Positions 1 to 7,688 of a stretch of DNA of 15,187 nt are shown here, piece after piece. The stretch spans positions 1-15,187 of the forward strand of contig JAEZPX010000087.1 in the NCBI GenBank assembly GCA_023413275.1, in the 5' to 3' direction. Under the pieces are notes generated by a model, which did not search any database, had not been told where the DNA came from, and worked only from the letters and a program-made list of their open reading frames with translations. Made by a program: the position numbers and the translations under genes. Numbering within the stretch: the stretch's first letter is position 1; each line of letters opens with the position of its first letter. The stretch comes from Bacillota bacterium. Its GTDB lineage: Bacteria; Bacillota; Clostridia; Lachnospirales; Anaerotignaceae.

Positions 1-2
1 AA

Positions 3-338
3 GGAGGAAGTCAAAATGAGAATGATTCTTATAAAAACTTGATGTATTTTTTTGGAGGGGTGGTTAATTCTCTATCTTTTGAAGATCACGACTCTAAATG
101 TAAACGCCACATGCTTGTATATGGCACATCAGTCAAATATACCTGACTCAGCAAAAACCTTGATTAAAAACGAGATGTCTCAAGATCAAGAAAAAAATAT
201 AATTGTATATGGTCATCAACTGGAATTAAGTTAGCTTTGAATTCCTTAACGCCAATTGTTTTAGGTGTTATGTTCGGATTGGTATTAGAAAACCTTATAC
301 TTCTAAGCTCTTTCTCTTATAGATTCGTACATATGTAG
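3..338 (+). pseudogene. Decayed remnant of an unknown gene, cut by the left edge
   Basis: Three plus-strand open stretches follow one another in changing frames: 3-143 (frame of base 3), about 145-234 (frame of base 1), and 168-338 (frame of base 3 again). The first reads like ordinary protein, for example NLMYFFGGVVNSLSFEDHDS. The last encodes a hydrophobic C-terminal segment with LTPIVLGVMFGLVLENLILL and ends in TAG at 336-338. Joining them requires two frameshifts, near 120-145 and 205-230. I infer the 3' part of a broken gene whose product ended in a membrane helix. I do not recognise the family. The alternative is that this is non-coding AT-rich DNA with chance open frames. The TTG-initiated 60-codon frame at 52-234 lacks a well-placed ribosome binding site and is unlikely to be a gene by itself. 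Confidence 0.33.
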
Positions 339-388
339 GAGGGTATCACTCAAAAGGCAATAAACTGCTATTTGAAATCAAGTGGAGC

Positions 389-417
389 AAGCTTTAAAAC
401 ACTAAATTTTAAAGCTT
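389..417 (+). promoter_or_regulatory. Perfect 11-bp hairpin upstream of the secreted-protein gene
   Basis: AAGCTTTAAAA at 389-399 pairs perfectly with TTTTAAAGCTT at 407-417 around a 7-base loop. It ends 11 bases before the AAGGAGG ribosome binding site at 429-435. No U-tract follows, so it is more likely a leader hairpin or operator than an intrinsic terminator. The stem is AT-rich, which lowers its stability. Confidence 0.4.
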
Positions 418-444
418 AAATAAAATTTAAGGAGGATTTTAGTT

Positions 445-1074
445 ATGTCTAAAAAGAAATTAATATTATCTATGGCGATGATGCTCTGTATTGGTTCTTC
501 GTTTCCTTTAAACGTTAATGGAGCAAATACGACTGCAACAACAAGAGTAGAGCAGGATATCCAGCAAGCTACAGAGGCTTACTTAATATCACCAGATGGA
601 GATCGTATTCCATTAGATATTGTTGGTGTTGATGTTGTGCAGATTTCTAATCAAGCAAATTATCGAGCATTGAATAGCGAAAATATGGCTGTAGTATATG
701 CAGCAACTGTTAAAACGAAGACTGGAACATCAAGTTATACTAAATATGGCATAGATGCTGATTCTGCTATGACAATGACATGGAGCGATGGACCAAGAAC
801 AGATAATAAAATCACAAATTTGCAAGGCTATTTTAGTGTTGCAAGTGGCGATTTTATTTCTGGAGAAGTTTTTTGGGGAAGCACATATACAGGCCCCACT
901 TGGGCGCCTCATAGTGTAGATGTAGACGATTCATTTGATATAGATTTAAATTATTCTTCTACTGATACAACAGCAGGAAAACTAAGAGCGGATTCTATAG
1001 GGTATATTAAATCACCTAAAGATGGGAAAACATACCAACTCACCTTGAAGGTATCACCAACAATTTTAGATTAA
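445..1074 (+). CDS. Secreted protein of unknown function (209 aa)
   Basis: The ATG at 445 lies 9 bases after a strong AAGGAGG (429-435). Residues 1-27 form a Sec signal peptide: a KKK N-region, a hydrophobic core LILSMAMMLCIG, and a likely cleavage site at VNGA/NT. The mature part of about 180 residues has no transmembrane segment and is rich in Thr, Ser, Asp and Tyr, with alternating polar and hydrophobic residues that suggest a beta-rich extracellular fold. It contains the aromatic segment VFWGSTYTGPTWAPH near residues 142-156 and no lipobox, LPXTG sorting motif or visible catalytic signature. I do not recognise the family. A hairpin sits just upstream. The flanking DNA is AT-rich and the next gene is 345 bases away, so it is probably transcribed alone. 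It should be released from the cell or held non-covalently at the wall. Confidence 0.8.
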   Translation: MSKKKLILSMAMMLCIGSSFPLNVNGANTTATTRVEQDIQQATEAYLISPDGDRIPLDIVGVDVVQISNQANYRALNSENMAVVYAATVKTKTGTSSYTKYGIDADSAMTMTWSDGPRTDNKITNLQGYFSVASGDFISGEVFWGSTYTGPTWAPHSVDVDDSFDIDLNYSSTDTTAGKLRADSIGYIKSPKDGKTYQLTLKVSPTILD

Positions 1075-1419
1075 CATACAAATCTATTGTATCGTTCCGT
1101 TAATATTTAGCGAAAAATCCGATGCATTTTTCTGCATTACATGATATATTAAATGAAATGCAGTAAGTATCTATGATGCTTTCCTTCAAGTATTATTATA
1201 ATCAGCACAGTAAAAAAACTTATATATTTTTTTTCTAACTATTTAGTGTACTGACTCATAACTAAGTAAATGTAAATAAAAATCAATAATGTACAATATT
1301 ATAATAAAATAGACTAAATTTAAAAGCTATTGTAAATTATTTCTATTAAAATGGCAGTTACAGATTAACATTTTAATGAATAAAATTTGCAATAGCTTTT
1401 TAAAGGAGAGGTGCTAATT
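1075..1419. other. AT-rich intergenic region, nothing coding seen
   Basis: I see no coding frame with a ribosome binding site. A weak 7-bp inverted repeat (CTGCATT at 1132-1138, AATGCAG at 1157-1163) follows the secreted-protein gene, without a U-tract directly after it. A TATAAT lies in the run around 1295-1310 but has no convincing -35 box. The nested hairpin at 1322-1400 is listed separately. Confidence 0.5.
1322..1400 (+). promoter_or_regulatory. Nested inverted repeat just before a membrane-protein gene
   Basis: The outer arms AAAAGCTATTG (1322-1332) and CAATAGCTTTT (1390-1400) are perfect 11-bp complements. Inside them ATTAAAATG (1345-1353) and CATTTTAAT (1369-1377) are perfect 9-bp complements around a 15-base loop. 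The whole can fold into one long interrupted stem. It ends 4 bases before the AGGAG of the next gene. Possible readings are a structured mRNA leader controlling that gene, or a short MITE-like element with 11-bp terminal repeats. No U-tract follows. Confidence 0.45.
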
Positions 1420-1911
1420 ATGAATCAAATTATAGTTATACTAAAAACGAAAATTATTATATTATTATCCATTGTAGTTTATTTCTTATTGCTACAAAGT
1501 ATAAACTCAGCTATTTATCTGAAATTTGCAAATAAAAGTGAGATGTCTTTATACCTTGTTATTTTAAATTACATAATGGTTTTTATACCTTTTATTATTT
1601 TATTCTGTAAAAATGGATTTAAAATAAATACACTTATGTTTCTATCTTCGTTAAAAAAATATTTTTTGCCATATCTCATTTATATTTTCATTATTTACTT
1701 TATTAGACAACAGGTCAAATTAGGAGTTAATTTTATTGATATAGGAATTACATCTTTTTTGCTCTCAAAATCCGTCACCTCGGAATATACTATGTTATAT
1801 ATTTTTTTAATTTTCCAAAGTTTTATTTCCTTATTATTTTTTATTATATTGCCTTATTATGCTCTCGTTTTGCATTCATATGTTTTTAAATTAAAGAAAT
1901 ATAATACATAG
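1420..1911 (+). CDS. Small multi-pass membrane protein of unknown function (163 aa)
   Basis: I place the start at the ATG at 1420, with GAGGTG at 1408-1413 as ribosome binding site 6 bases away. The in-frame GTG at 1411 overlaps that site. The protein is nearly all hydrophobic, with about four transmembrane segments: residues about 5-28, 42-63, 78-96 and 122-154. Charged residues are few and lie in the connecting loops (NKSEMS, KNGFK, RQQVK) and at the Lys-rich C-terminus (FKLKKYNT). There is no signature motif, and no transporter or enzyme family is recognisable. The gene is markedly AT-rich, with long A/T codon runs, unlike the housekeeping block to the right, which suggests acquired DNA. 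It is preceded by the nested hairpin and followed by about 280 bases without a gene. Confidence 0.72.
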   Translation: MNQIIVILKTKIIILLSIVVYFLLLQSINSAIYLKFANKSEMSLYLVILNYIMVFIPFIILFCKNGFKINTLMFLSSLKKYFLPYLIYIFIIYFIRQQVKLGVNFIDIGITSFLLSKSVTSEYTMLYIFLIFQSFISLLFFIILPYYALVLHSYVFKLKKYNT

Positions 1912-2129
1912 AAGCATAAAAATTTATAAAACGAATCATTACTGTTCAATACTGTATGCATTTTGAACTGTTTTACAAAAAAACTTCTTGAAAATGACCT
2001 CCATATTTATATACTTCACGTGCCAGAAATCTAAGAAAGCATAATGAGATTCAATTCACTCCTTTTGGACTTCGTTTTAATTCTGTTTAGGTTTTATACG
2101 GATTACAATTCAACTAAAAATACAGTTCG

Positions 2130-2162
2130 CAAAGGGAAGGTCTTTACAAGATGTTCCCTTTG
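2130..2162 (+). promoter_or_regulatory. Hairpin upstream of the stalk-domain gene
   Basis: CAAAGGGAA (2130-2138) and TTCCCTTTG (2154-2162) are perfect complements around a 15-base loop. No T-run follows, so it is not a standard terminator. It ends 18 bases before the ribosome binding site of the gene that starts at 2196 and may lie in its leader. The stretch 1912-2129 before it shows nothing else I can support. Confidence 0.4.
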
Positions 2163-2195
2163 TGCAATACTAACGTAAGTGAGGTGTTATTTACA

Positions 2196-3305
2196 ATGAA
2201 AAATATTATTTTGAAATTAGTCAGCATAATTTTAGCTAGCAGTTTATTTTATACTTCTGCCTTTGCTATGAACGATACAGTGGTTGCTATACCATCAAAG
2301 AATACTATAATTTTACAAGAAAATGGCGAACAGCGTGAGGTTTCAAACATTTCTATCCTTTCAATTAAAGATAAAAATTATTTTATGCTAAGAGATGTTG
2401 GCTATCTTCTGAATTTAGGAGTTAATTGGAACAGTAATGATAAAAAAGTTGAGGTTTTATTATCGGAGCCGTATAGCGAATTATCTCCCAATCTAAATAA
2501 ACAAATCGAAGGTAAACAGATCATACCAGCCAAACAAACAATTTCAGTAGATGGGAAAGATAATACTATAACTGGATATAATATAGATGGATATTTATAT
2601 TTTCCAATCAGTGAGCTTGCACAAGCTCTTAACTTTTCATGTAAATGGGATATAAATAATAAAACAGTTGTGATAAGCAAAGAAAAAAAATTATCTGATG
2701 ATACAGCGTTAGAGGTACCGGAAAACATTGATGATTTAGTCAATTTATATCTTGATGAAAGAATTGAACATAAAACCATTGACACAAATGATGTGACTTA
2801 TATCACCGGTTCAAAAAATTATGATTCAATAGAAAAATACATCAAAGAAAATATTGATCAAAAGTTTAATATGAAAGATTTTGTGGTAAAGGAATCTTCC
2901 CCAATAGAAAATGTTTCAATTGAGTCGGATAATGAATTAACACAGGAATACATAAACCAGTTTGTTGCTCCAATAAATAATTTAGATATACGTTATTATG
3001 TGGACGGTTATCCCACACGCTACGGCTACCGCATCTATGTATTTAGTGGCTATGCTAAAATAATTTATTATATGGGTAAATGGAATAATGATTTCGACAA
3101 GTCAAAAATTCATGCCTTTAAATATACCGACGAAGAACTGAAGCAGATGGCCATAGATAAAGATGGTTTTCAGAATAAATACCCTATTAAAGATGTACAG
3201 ATACAAAGATTCTTTGATATGGAAACATTAGAGTTTAAAGCAGACGTTGAAATTGTATATTTACAAGACAATAAATATGCAATTGTAAAATCTAATAGAT
3301 TTTAA
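2196..3305 (+). CDS. Secreted protein with copper-amine-oxidase-N-like stalk units (369 aa)
   Basis: I chose the ATG at 2196 because GAGGTG (2181-2186) precedes it and because it begins a textbook signal peptide, residues 1-24, cut after AFA. An upstream in-frame ATG at 2151 falls inside a hairpin and would add 15 residues before the signal. Two beta-rich units resemble the stalk domain named copper amine oxidase N-terminal (PF07833), common in secreted Firmicutes proteins. One covers about residues 50-88 (YFMLRDVGYLLNLGVNWN). The other covers about 113-161 (YLYFPISELAQALNFSCKWD). Residues about 170-369 are polar, Asp/Lys/Tyr-rich and unassigned. No sortase motif, membrane anchor or enzymatic motif is visible. 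The stalk units probably act as spacers or contact surfaces rather than binding copper. The natural partner is unknown. Confidence 0.78.
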   Translation: MKNIILKLVSIILASSLFYTSAFAMNDTVVAIPSKNTIILQENGEQREVSNISILSIKDKNYFMLRDVGYLLNLGVNWNSNDKKVEVLLSEPYSELSPNLNKQIEGKQIIPAKQTISVDGKDNTITGYNIDGYLYFPISELAQALNFSCKWDINNKTVVISKEKKLSDDTALEVPENIDDLVNLYLDERIEHKTIDTNDVTYITGSKNYDSIEKYIKENIDQKFNMKDFVVKESSPIENVSIESDNELTQEYINQFVAPINNLDIRYYVDGYPTRYGYRIYVFSGYAKIIYYMGKWNNDFDKSKIHAFKYTDEELKQMAIDKDGFQNKYPIKDVQIQRFFDMETLEFKADVEIVYLQDNKYAIVKSNRF

Positions 3306-3445
3306 ATAATGGTTTTCGTTATTGCGTTTTAATACCCCTATTGAGTTGATAAAATACTTTATATCAGATTTAGGGAAATAACAAACAGAAATTATCCTTA
3401 TCTTGAATTTGAATTCTAAGTCGTGATCTTCTAAAGGAGAATGGT

Positions 3446-3652
3446 TTGAAAAATAAAAGAAAAGACATAAGAGCATTAACAATTATTTCAATTCTATTCA
3501 GCCCTTTGTTTGGAGGGCTTATTGGTAGATTTGTTGGATATTTAGATATCTTAAGTTTGCCTCATATATATTTAGATGCTGGATTGTGTTATGTAGGGGC
3601 TATTGCTTGGATAGTAGCATCGCTATTCTTTTATTTTACTTATGAAGAATAG
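3446..3652 (+). CDS. Tiny two-helix membrane protein (68 aa)
   Basis: The TTG at 3446 lies 6 bases after AAAGGAG (3433-3439), the only good ribosome binding site nearby. The product has a basic N-terminus (KNKRKDIR), a hydrophobic segment at about residues 10-31 with a GG/G-rich centre, a short loop, and a second hydrophobic segment at about 44-64, ending in YEE. It therefore looks like a two-pass membrane protein with its N-terminus probably inside. I do not recognise the family. It lies 140 bases after the stalk-domain gene on the same strand, in AT-rich DNA, and converges on rnpB. Confidence 0.6.
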   Translation: MKNKRKDIRALTIISILFSPLFGGLIGRFVGYLDILSLPHIYLDAGLCYVGAIAWIVASLFFYFTYEE

Positions 3653-3792
3653 TCAAAGAATTATAGACCATTTGTAGAACTATATAATTTAATACCTAAC
3701 GCTTCCAAATACTCCATTGTTAAATTAGGAACTCGGCTTTACATTTTGTAAAAACGATACATGAAGTAATTTTTACGATTTATGAAACACGC

Positions 3793-3828
3793 AAAAAACC
3801 CCTTATAACACGAAGGTTATAAGGGGTT
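3793..3828 (-). terminator. Intrinsic terminator of rnpB
   Basis: AACCCCTTATAAC (3797-3809) and GTTATAAGGGGTT (3816-3828) form a perfect 13-bp stem with a 6-base loop. On the minus strand the stem is followed by TTTTTT (3798-3793). It lies about 17 bases past the 3' end of the RNase P RNA. Confidence 0.92.
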
Positions 3829-3844
3829 AATTTACTATTATTGT

Positions 3845-4175
3845 ATGAGCAAGCCTATAAGCCGGGTTCTGTCGTGGACAGTCATCTATCTTGGTCTGTT
3901 GTTGCCAACAGCATCATGCGACATGATTGAAACAGGACGAGCAGTCCTCACGTTTCATTTCGTCTTGCTTCGAGTGGGGTTTACAGAGCCTCCCCTGTTA
4001 CCAGAGAAGCGGTGGGCTCTTACCCCACCTTTCCATCCTTACCTGTAAAACAGGCGGTTTATTTCTGTTGCACTATCCTTAGAGTCGCCTCCACCGGTCG
4101 TTAACCGGCACCCTGCTCTATGAAGCCCGGACTTTCCTCACCTTTATGGGGCGCGACCATCCAGCTTACTCACGG
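3845..4175 (-). ncRNA. rnpB: RNase P RNA, bacterial type
   Basis: This is the catalytic RNA of ribonuclease P, which removes the 5' leader of precursor tRNAs together with the protein RnpA. On the minus strand the universally conserved blocks are present in order: GAGGAAAGTCCGGGC (4139-4125), then CAGGGTGCCGG, and near the 3' end ACAGAACCCGGCTTA, which together form the P4 core. The ends pair as helix P1 (GAGTAAGCT with GGCTTGCTC), which sets the limits to within a few bases. The length of about 330 nt is smaller than many. Several loop segments between the conserved blocks look like the A (ancestral) type, but I did not fold it fully. It has its own consensus promoter and terminator, so it is transcribed independently of the kinase gene just upstream. 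Confidence 0.95.
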
Positions 4176-4180
4176 ATATC

Positions 4181-4209
4181 ATTATACGACATCCTGTTTC
4201 TATTGTCAA
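4181..4209 (-). promoter_or_regulatory. Perfect consensus sigma-A promoter for rnpB
   Basis: On the minus strand TTGACA (4209-4204) and TATAAT (4186-4181) are separated by exactly 17 bases, a full match to the housekeeping consensus. The expected start, about 7 bases on, falls near 4174, at the mature 5' end of the RNase P RNA. The TGA stop codon of the kinase gene (4208-4206) lies inside the -35 box. Confidence 0.9.
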
Positions 4210-5867
4210 ACCTTGAAGCAGCTGCCTCCAACAAATTCCTTAATCAGCGAATTATTTGGAATTTCAAGGCCGGGTGCCGCTAAGAAGTATCCTAAAAACT
4301 TAATGAGACGCTTAGCCGTAATATATTCAGGCTTTGAGGTGTCTACAGCAAATAATAAAGGCTCTGCATATTGTTTTAATACGCTTAACTCATAAATCGT
4401 AGCTGAATTGAAAATTGCATCGGCATTTTCTTGGTAAGGAAAAATATTTTCCTCCTCCCCTTTTTTCACCATGTTCCATGATTCAATGGTCGCCGCCGCA
4501 TCCCTGCCTCTAAACTGATTATCCCGCACCATGCGGCGAATCAAACGGCTATCGGAAGTGGAAATCCTATTATGGTCATCAATATTTAATTGGGTGATTG
4601 CATTAATAAATATTTTAAACTTATTTTCATGAGGTATCTCTGAGGTCAGCATATCATTTAATCCATGAATACCTTCAATTACTAAAATTTCATCCTGATC
4701 CAGCTGAATATAATTCCCTTTATATTCCCTCATTCCAGTTACAAAGTTGAAGGAAGGCATCTCCACTCTATCGCCCGCAATCATATTTTTTAAATCCTCA
4801 TTCAATTGCTTTAAATCCAAAGCATAAATACTCTCAAAATCTTTATTGCCTTGCTCATCAACAGGAGTAAAATCTCGATTTACAAAATAATCATCCAGAG
4901 AAATTTTATGAGGGTGAACCCCTAATGCACGAAGCTGAATGCATAAACGATTAGCAAAGGAGGTCTTACCAGAAGAAGAAGGTCCAGCAATTAAAACCAT
5001 CTTCACCTGATCAATGCGATGAAAAACCTGATCTGCAATTTGAGCAATTTTCTTTTCATGTAGTGCTTCATTTATTCTAATTAATTCGCCAAATTCCCCT
5101 CTTACCAAAGTATTATTCAAATCCGCTACATTGGCGACACCCATTAACTTGCACCACTTCATTTGCTCCATAAAAACAGCACTGATTTTCTCGGGATTTA
5201 CAAACGGAAGAATGCAATCTGGATTTTGCGTGCTAGGCATACAAATCATAAAACCACTTTCATGAAGTATCAGCTCAAATACCCCCAATACCCCTGTTGA
5301 AAATGGCATGTATCCATAAAAATAATCGTAAAAACCATCCATCTCATAAAGATTCACGTTTGATGCACGGCGAAAACGCAAGAGTTCCACTTTATCTTGC
5401 ATACACTGTTCTTTCATAATGCCTATGGCCTTGTGCTTGCCGAAGGTATGCTTCACAATGGGCAAATCCGCCTTTACATATTCGTCCATCTTCTCTTTCA
5501 GACGTTTTAACAAAGCATGATCAATGGTTAGATCAGCACTAACAATTTCACAATACAAATTGCCCCTTAAAGAATGCTCAATAATCAAAGCGGCATCCTT
5601 TCCATACAAGTCCCAAACGGCTTTTGCCAACAAAAAAGATACACCTCTATGATATATACGCTTTCCTTCTTCATCTGATATATCAAAAAATGTAATTGGC
5701 TCACTTTCATGAATTGCACTGCGCAACTCCCGAAGGCGGTTTCCCTGCTTCGCTACCATAATATTACCTATGCAAAAATCCTTAAAGTCTTTTGCTAACG
5801 CTCCATAAGTAATTCCTTCTTCCACCATAGTACTCTTACCCATAACATTAATCTGTAACTTCTCCAA
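4206..5867 (-). CDS. Nucleoside (uridine-type) kinase with ThrRS-like N-terminal domains (553 aa)
   Basis: I place the start at the TTG at 5867: AGGAGG lies 7 bases upstream (5880-5875), and this start removes the overlap with the yqfO end that an ATG at 5912 would create. Residues about 1-60 resemble a TGS domain. Residues about 65-225 resemble the second additional (editing) domain of threonyl-tRNA synthetase. Residues about 285-490 form a uridine kinase/phosphoribulokinase P-loop domain with GPSSSGKT at 295-302 and a DDYF segment at about 325-328, where uridine kinases place substrate-binding acidic residues. It should phosphorylate a nucleoside using a nucleoside triphosphate in the cytoplasm. 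This fused architecture is known in Clostridia and Thermotoga. The HxxxH pair of active editing domains is absent (RGVSF in its place), so aminoacyl-tRNA editing is unlikely. The gene follows yqfO by 19 bases, so the two are probably co-transcribed. Confidence 0.88.
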   Translation of the reverse strand: MEKLQINVMGKSTMVEEGITYGALAKDFKDFCIGNIMVAKQGNRLRELRSAIHESEPITFFDISDEEGKRIYHRGVSFLLAKAVWDLYGKDAALIIEHSLRGNLYCEIVSADLTIDHALLKRLKEKMDEYVKADLPIVKHTFGKHKAIGIMKEQCMQDKVELLRFRRASNVNLYEMDGFYDYFYGYMPFSTGVLGVFELILHESGFMICMPSTQNPDCILPFVNPEKISAVFMEQMKWCKLMGVANVADLNNTLVRGEFGELIRINEALHEKKIAQIADQVFHRIDQVKMVLIAGPSSSGKTSFANRLCIQLRALGVHPHKISLDDYFVNRDFTPVDEQGNKDFESIYALDLKQLNEDLKNMIAGDRVEMPSFNFVTGMREYKGNYIQLDQDEILVIEGIHGLNDMLTSEIPHENKFKIFINAITQLNIDDHNRISTSDSRLIRRMVRDNQFRGRDAAATIESWNMVKKGEEENIFPYQENADAIFNSATIYELSVLKQYAEPLLFAVDTSKPEYITAKRLIKFLGYFLAAPGLEIPNNSLIKEFVGGSCFKV

Positions 5868-5886
5868 AACATCTCCTCCTATATCA

Positions 5887-7011
5887 TCAAATTGTCCAAA
5901 ATGTCTGTCCATTCACCTTAGAACATACCACCTCTAGCGTCCATCCTCTTTCTTCTGCTTCCTGCTGTAATGCATTTTGTAAAATAGGAACAATGATTAC
6001 CTCACTGGCATAATGGGTAATATCTCCCACACAAAGTCCCATTTCCAAAGCTTTTTGGGCCTCATGATATTTTAAATCTCCAGTTAAATATAAGTCAGCG
6101 CCCTGCTTCTTTGCCTTGGCCATAAATTCTACACCACTGCCTGTACAAAGACCTATGCGCCTTATTTCTTGGTTAGGATTTCCCACAAGGCGAAGAATAT
6201 CATGGACATTTAGCTTTTCCTTTAAAACTTTGGCATACTCAGAAAAAAGCATAGGCTTTTCTAAATCTCCAATTCGGCCAATTCCTTCTTTCTTGCCTTT
6301 TTGTTCCACAATATAAACATCATATGCTACCTCTTCATAGAGGTGCACCGCCTTGATCGCTTCAATGATTCCATCCACTTTATTGAACGGGGCAATAGTT
6401 TCCAAACGACACTCCGTTGTTTTTTCCAAGACACCCTCTTTGCCGATATAAGGTGTCGTTCCTTCCAATGGCAAAAATGTACCCTCTCCCTGTGTTTGGT
6501 AGGTACAATGAGAATAACTTCCAATATGACCACCACCAGCGTTACACATTGCTTCCCGCACTATATCTAAGTGATCCTTGGGCACATACACAACAATTTT
6601 TCGTAATTCTTCTGCATAGGTTTCTTCTAAAACTTCCACATTGGTAAGCCCAATGATCTTGGCTAAAACATCATTGGTCCCACCCTCAGCCACATCCAAA
6701 TTGGTATGGGCAGAAAGGGCGGCAATTCCATTTTCAATCAACTTATAAATACGTCTTCCCAAGGCATCGTTTTTCGTGATATTATTTATTTTTTGAAAAA
6801 GAAGCATAGGATGATGGGTCAGTATCAAATCTGCTCCAACTTCTACAGCCTCTTCTATCACTGAGTCTATTACATCCAGCGCGACCAAAACCTTTTTTAC
6901 AGGATGCTCATAATCCCCAACGGCAAGACCGGTATTATCCCAACTTTCAGCTAAATATGGTGGTGCAATTCCCTCCACAAATGTAACAATATCCTTTACT
7001 GTTGCCAGCAT
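5887..7011 (-). CDS. yqfO: Nif3/DUF34 family metal-binding protein (YqfO-like)
   Basis: This 374-residue protein belongs to the Nif3-like (DUF34) family, a toroidal dinuclear-metal protein often annotated as GTP cyclohydrolase I type 2; its physiological substrate is unsettled. The N-terminal half shows SWDNTGLAVG (23-32), the metal-ligand pair THHPML (H66, H67), and AHTNLDVAEGGTND (H102, D106). The C-terminal half shows GSGVEFMAKA and GDITHYASE (H333, E337), completing the usual ligand set. Residues about 130-240 are the PII/CutA-like insert of the long Bacillus-type forms. The ATG at 7011 lies inside the last codons of trmK, overlapping it by 16 bases, with GGGAGG just before it, so translation is likely coupled. 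The trmK-yqfO pairing is conserved in Firmicutes. Confidence 0.93.
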   Translation of the reverse strand: MLATVKDIVTFVEGIAPPYLAESWDNTGLAVGDYEHPVKKVLVALDVIDSVIEEAVEVGADLILTHHPMLLFQKINNITKNDALGRRIYKLIENGIAALSAHTNLDVAEGGTNDVLAKIIGLTNVEVLEETYAEELRKIVVYVPKDHLDIVREAMCNAGGGHIGSYSHCTYQTQGEGTFLPLEGTTPYIGKEGVLEKTTECRLETIAPFNKVDGIIEAIKAVHLYEEVAYDVYIVEQKGKKEGIGRIGDLEKPMLFSEYAKVLKEKLNVHDILRLVGNPNQEIRRIGLCTGSGVEFMAKAKKQGADLYLTGDLKYHEAQKALEMGLCVGDITHYASEVIIVPILQNALQQEAEERGWTLEVVCSKVNGQTFWTI

Positions 7012-7688
7012 GCCAAAGCCTCCCTCACAAACCCAAGTCCTTCTTTCAACTGAGTCAGGCGCTCCTTGGCACTTTCCGTATCATTTGTTTGAAGTTTTTC
7101 CTCCAACAAAAGATATTTTTCCTCCTCAGCAAGTAACAACTCTTTTAATAATGGTTCTTTTTTCCATAATAACCTTTTACCATATAAATAGTCAATCTCT
7201 CGCTGATAGTTTTCCGCACCCGGAATACAGCGCATAAGGGTATAATATTTGCCATCTTCCTTTATCATCAACTCTGTTTCAATCATAAATCCAATGCTAT
7301 GCAAATGGCGGCGCACCTGATCCACATCGTGCTGTGGTGCCAATATCAACTCCTTAAGGGATCGCACTACCTCAGGGCTATCCTCTAAGATGCGTATCAT
7401 CAGCATACCACCCATACCCGCAATGATCGCAGTATCCACCTCTCCTGGCTGTAATGTGGTAAGACCGCTTCCCAAACGGGTCTCAATGAAACCTTGGGCT
7501 TGATGCAAAATAATATTCTCCTTGGCTTTTTCCAAGGGACCCTTACGCACATCACAGGCAAATGCCTTTTTCAGCTTTCCTATTTTATGTAGATAAATGG
7601 GCACATAACCATGATCCGTACCAATATCGGCAACAATGGGATAGGAAACCAAATCCGAGACCCCTTGTAGTCTTTTTGAAATATCCAT
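6996..7688 (-). CDS. trmK: tRNA (adenine-N1)-methyltransferase TrmK
   Basis: This 230-residue enzyme is a class I SAM-dependent methyltransferase of the TrmK (YqfN) family, which makes m1A at position 22 of certain tRNAs. Motif I is VADIGTDHGYVPIYL (19-33), with D21, G23 and G27 in the SAM-binding loop. GMGG at 91-94 and LAPQ at 116-119 fill the catalytic motif region. The C-terminal third is charged and probably coiled coil, as usual. The ATG at 7688 follows AAAGGAATG. The gene overlaps yqfO by 16 bases and is separated from rpoD by a terminator and about 365 bases, so it needs its own promoter. The best candidate I see is a weak TTGAAA/TATACT pair near 7747-7785 with a 19-base spacer. Confidence 0.93.
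   Translation of the reverse strand: MDISKRLQGVSDLVSYPIVADIGTDHGYVPIYLHKIGKLKKAFACDVRKGPLEKAKENIILHQAQGFIETRLGSGLTTLQPGEVDTAIIAGMGGMLMIRILEDSPEVVRSLKELILAPQHDVDQVRRHLHSIGFMIETELMIKEDGKYYTLMRCIPGAENYQREIDYLYGKRLLWKKEPLLKELLLAEEEKYLLLEEKLQTNDTESAKERLTQLKEGLGFVREALACWQQ

Noticed and set aside
81..3431. A 13-bp sequence at 81-93 recurs inverted at 3419-3431, as if bounding the left island.
   Set aside because: One 13-bp match is expected by chance in a 15-kb window, and the flanking bases do not extend it.
3433..4175. CRISPR array or tRNA gene anywhere in the window.
   Set aside because: I found no regularly spaced repeats and no cloverleaf with the T-loop GTTCRANNC signature; the only RNA gene seen is rnpB.
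3845..4395. Open frames on the plus strand over rnpB and the kinase 3' end.
   Set aside because: They run antisense through the conserved RNase P RNA and kinase; no credible ribosome binding site or protein character.
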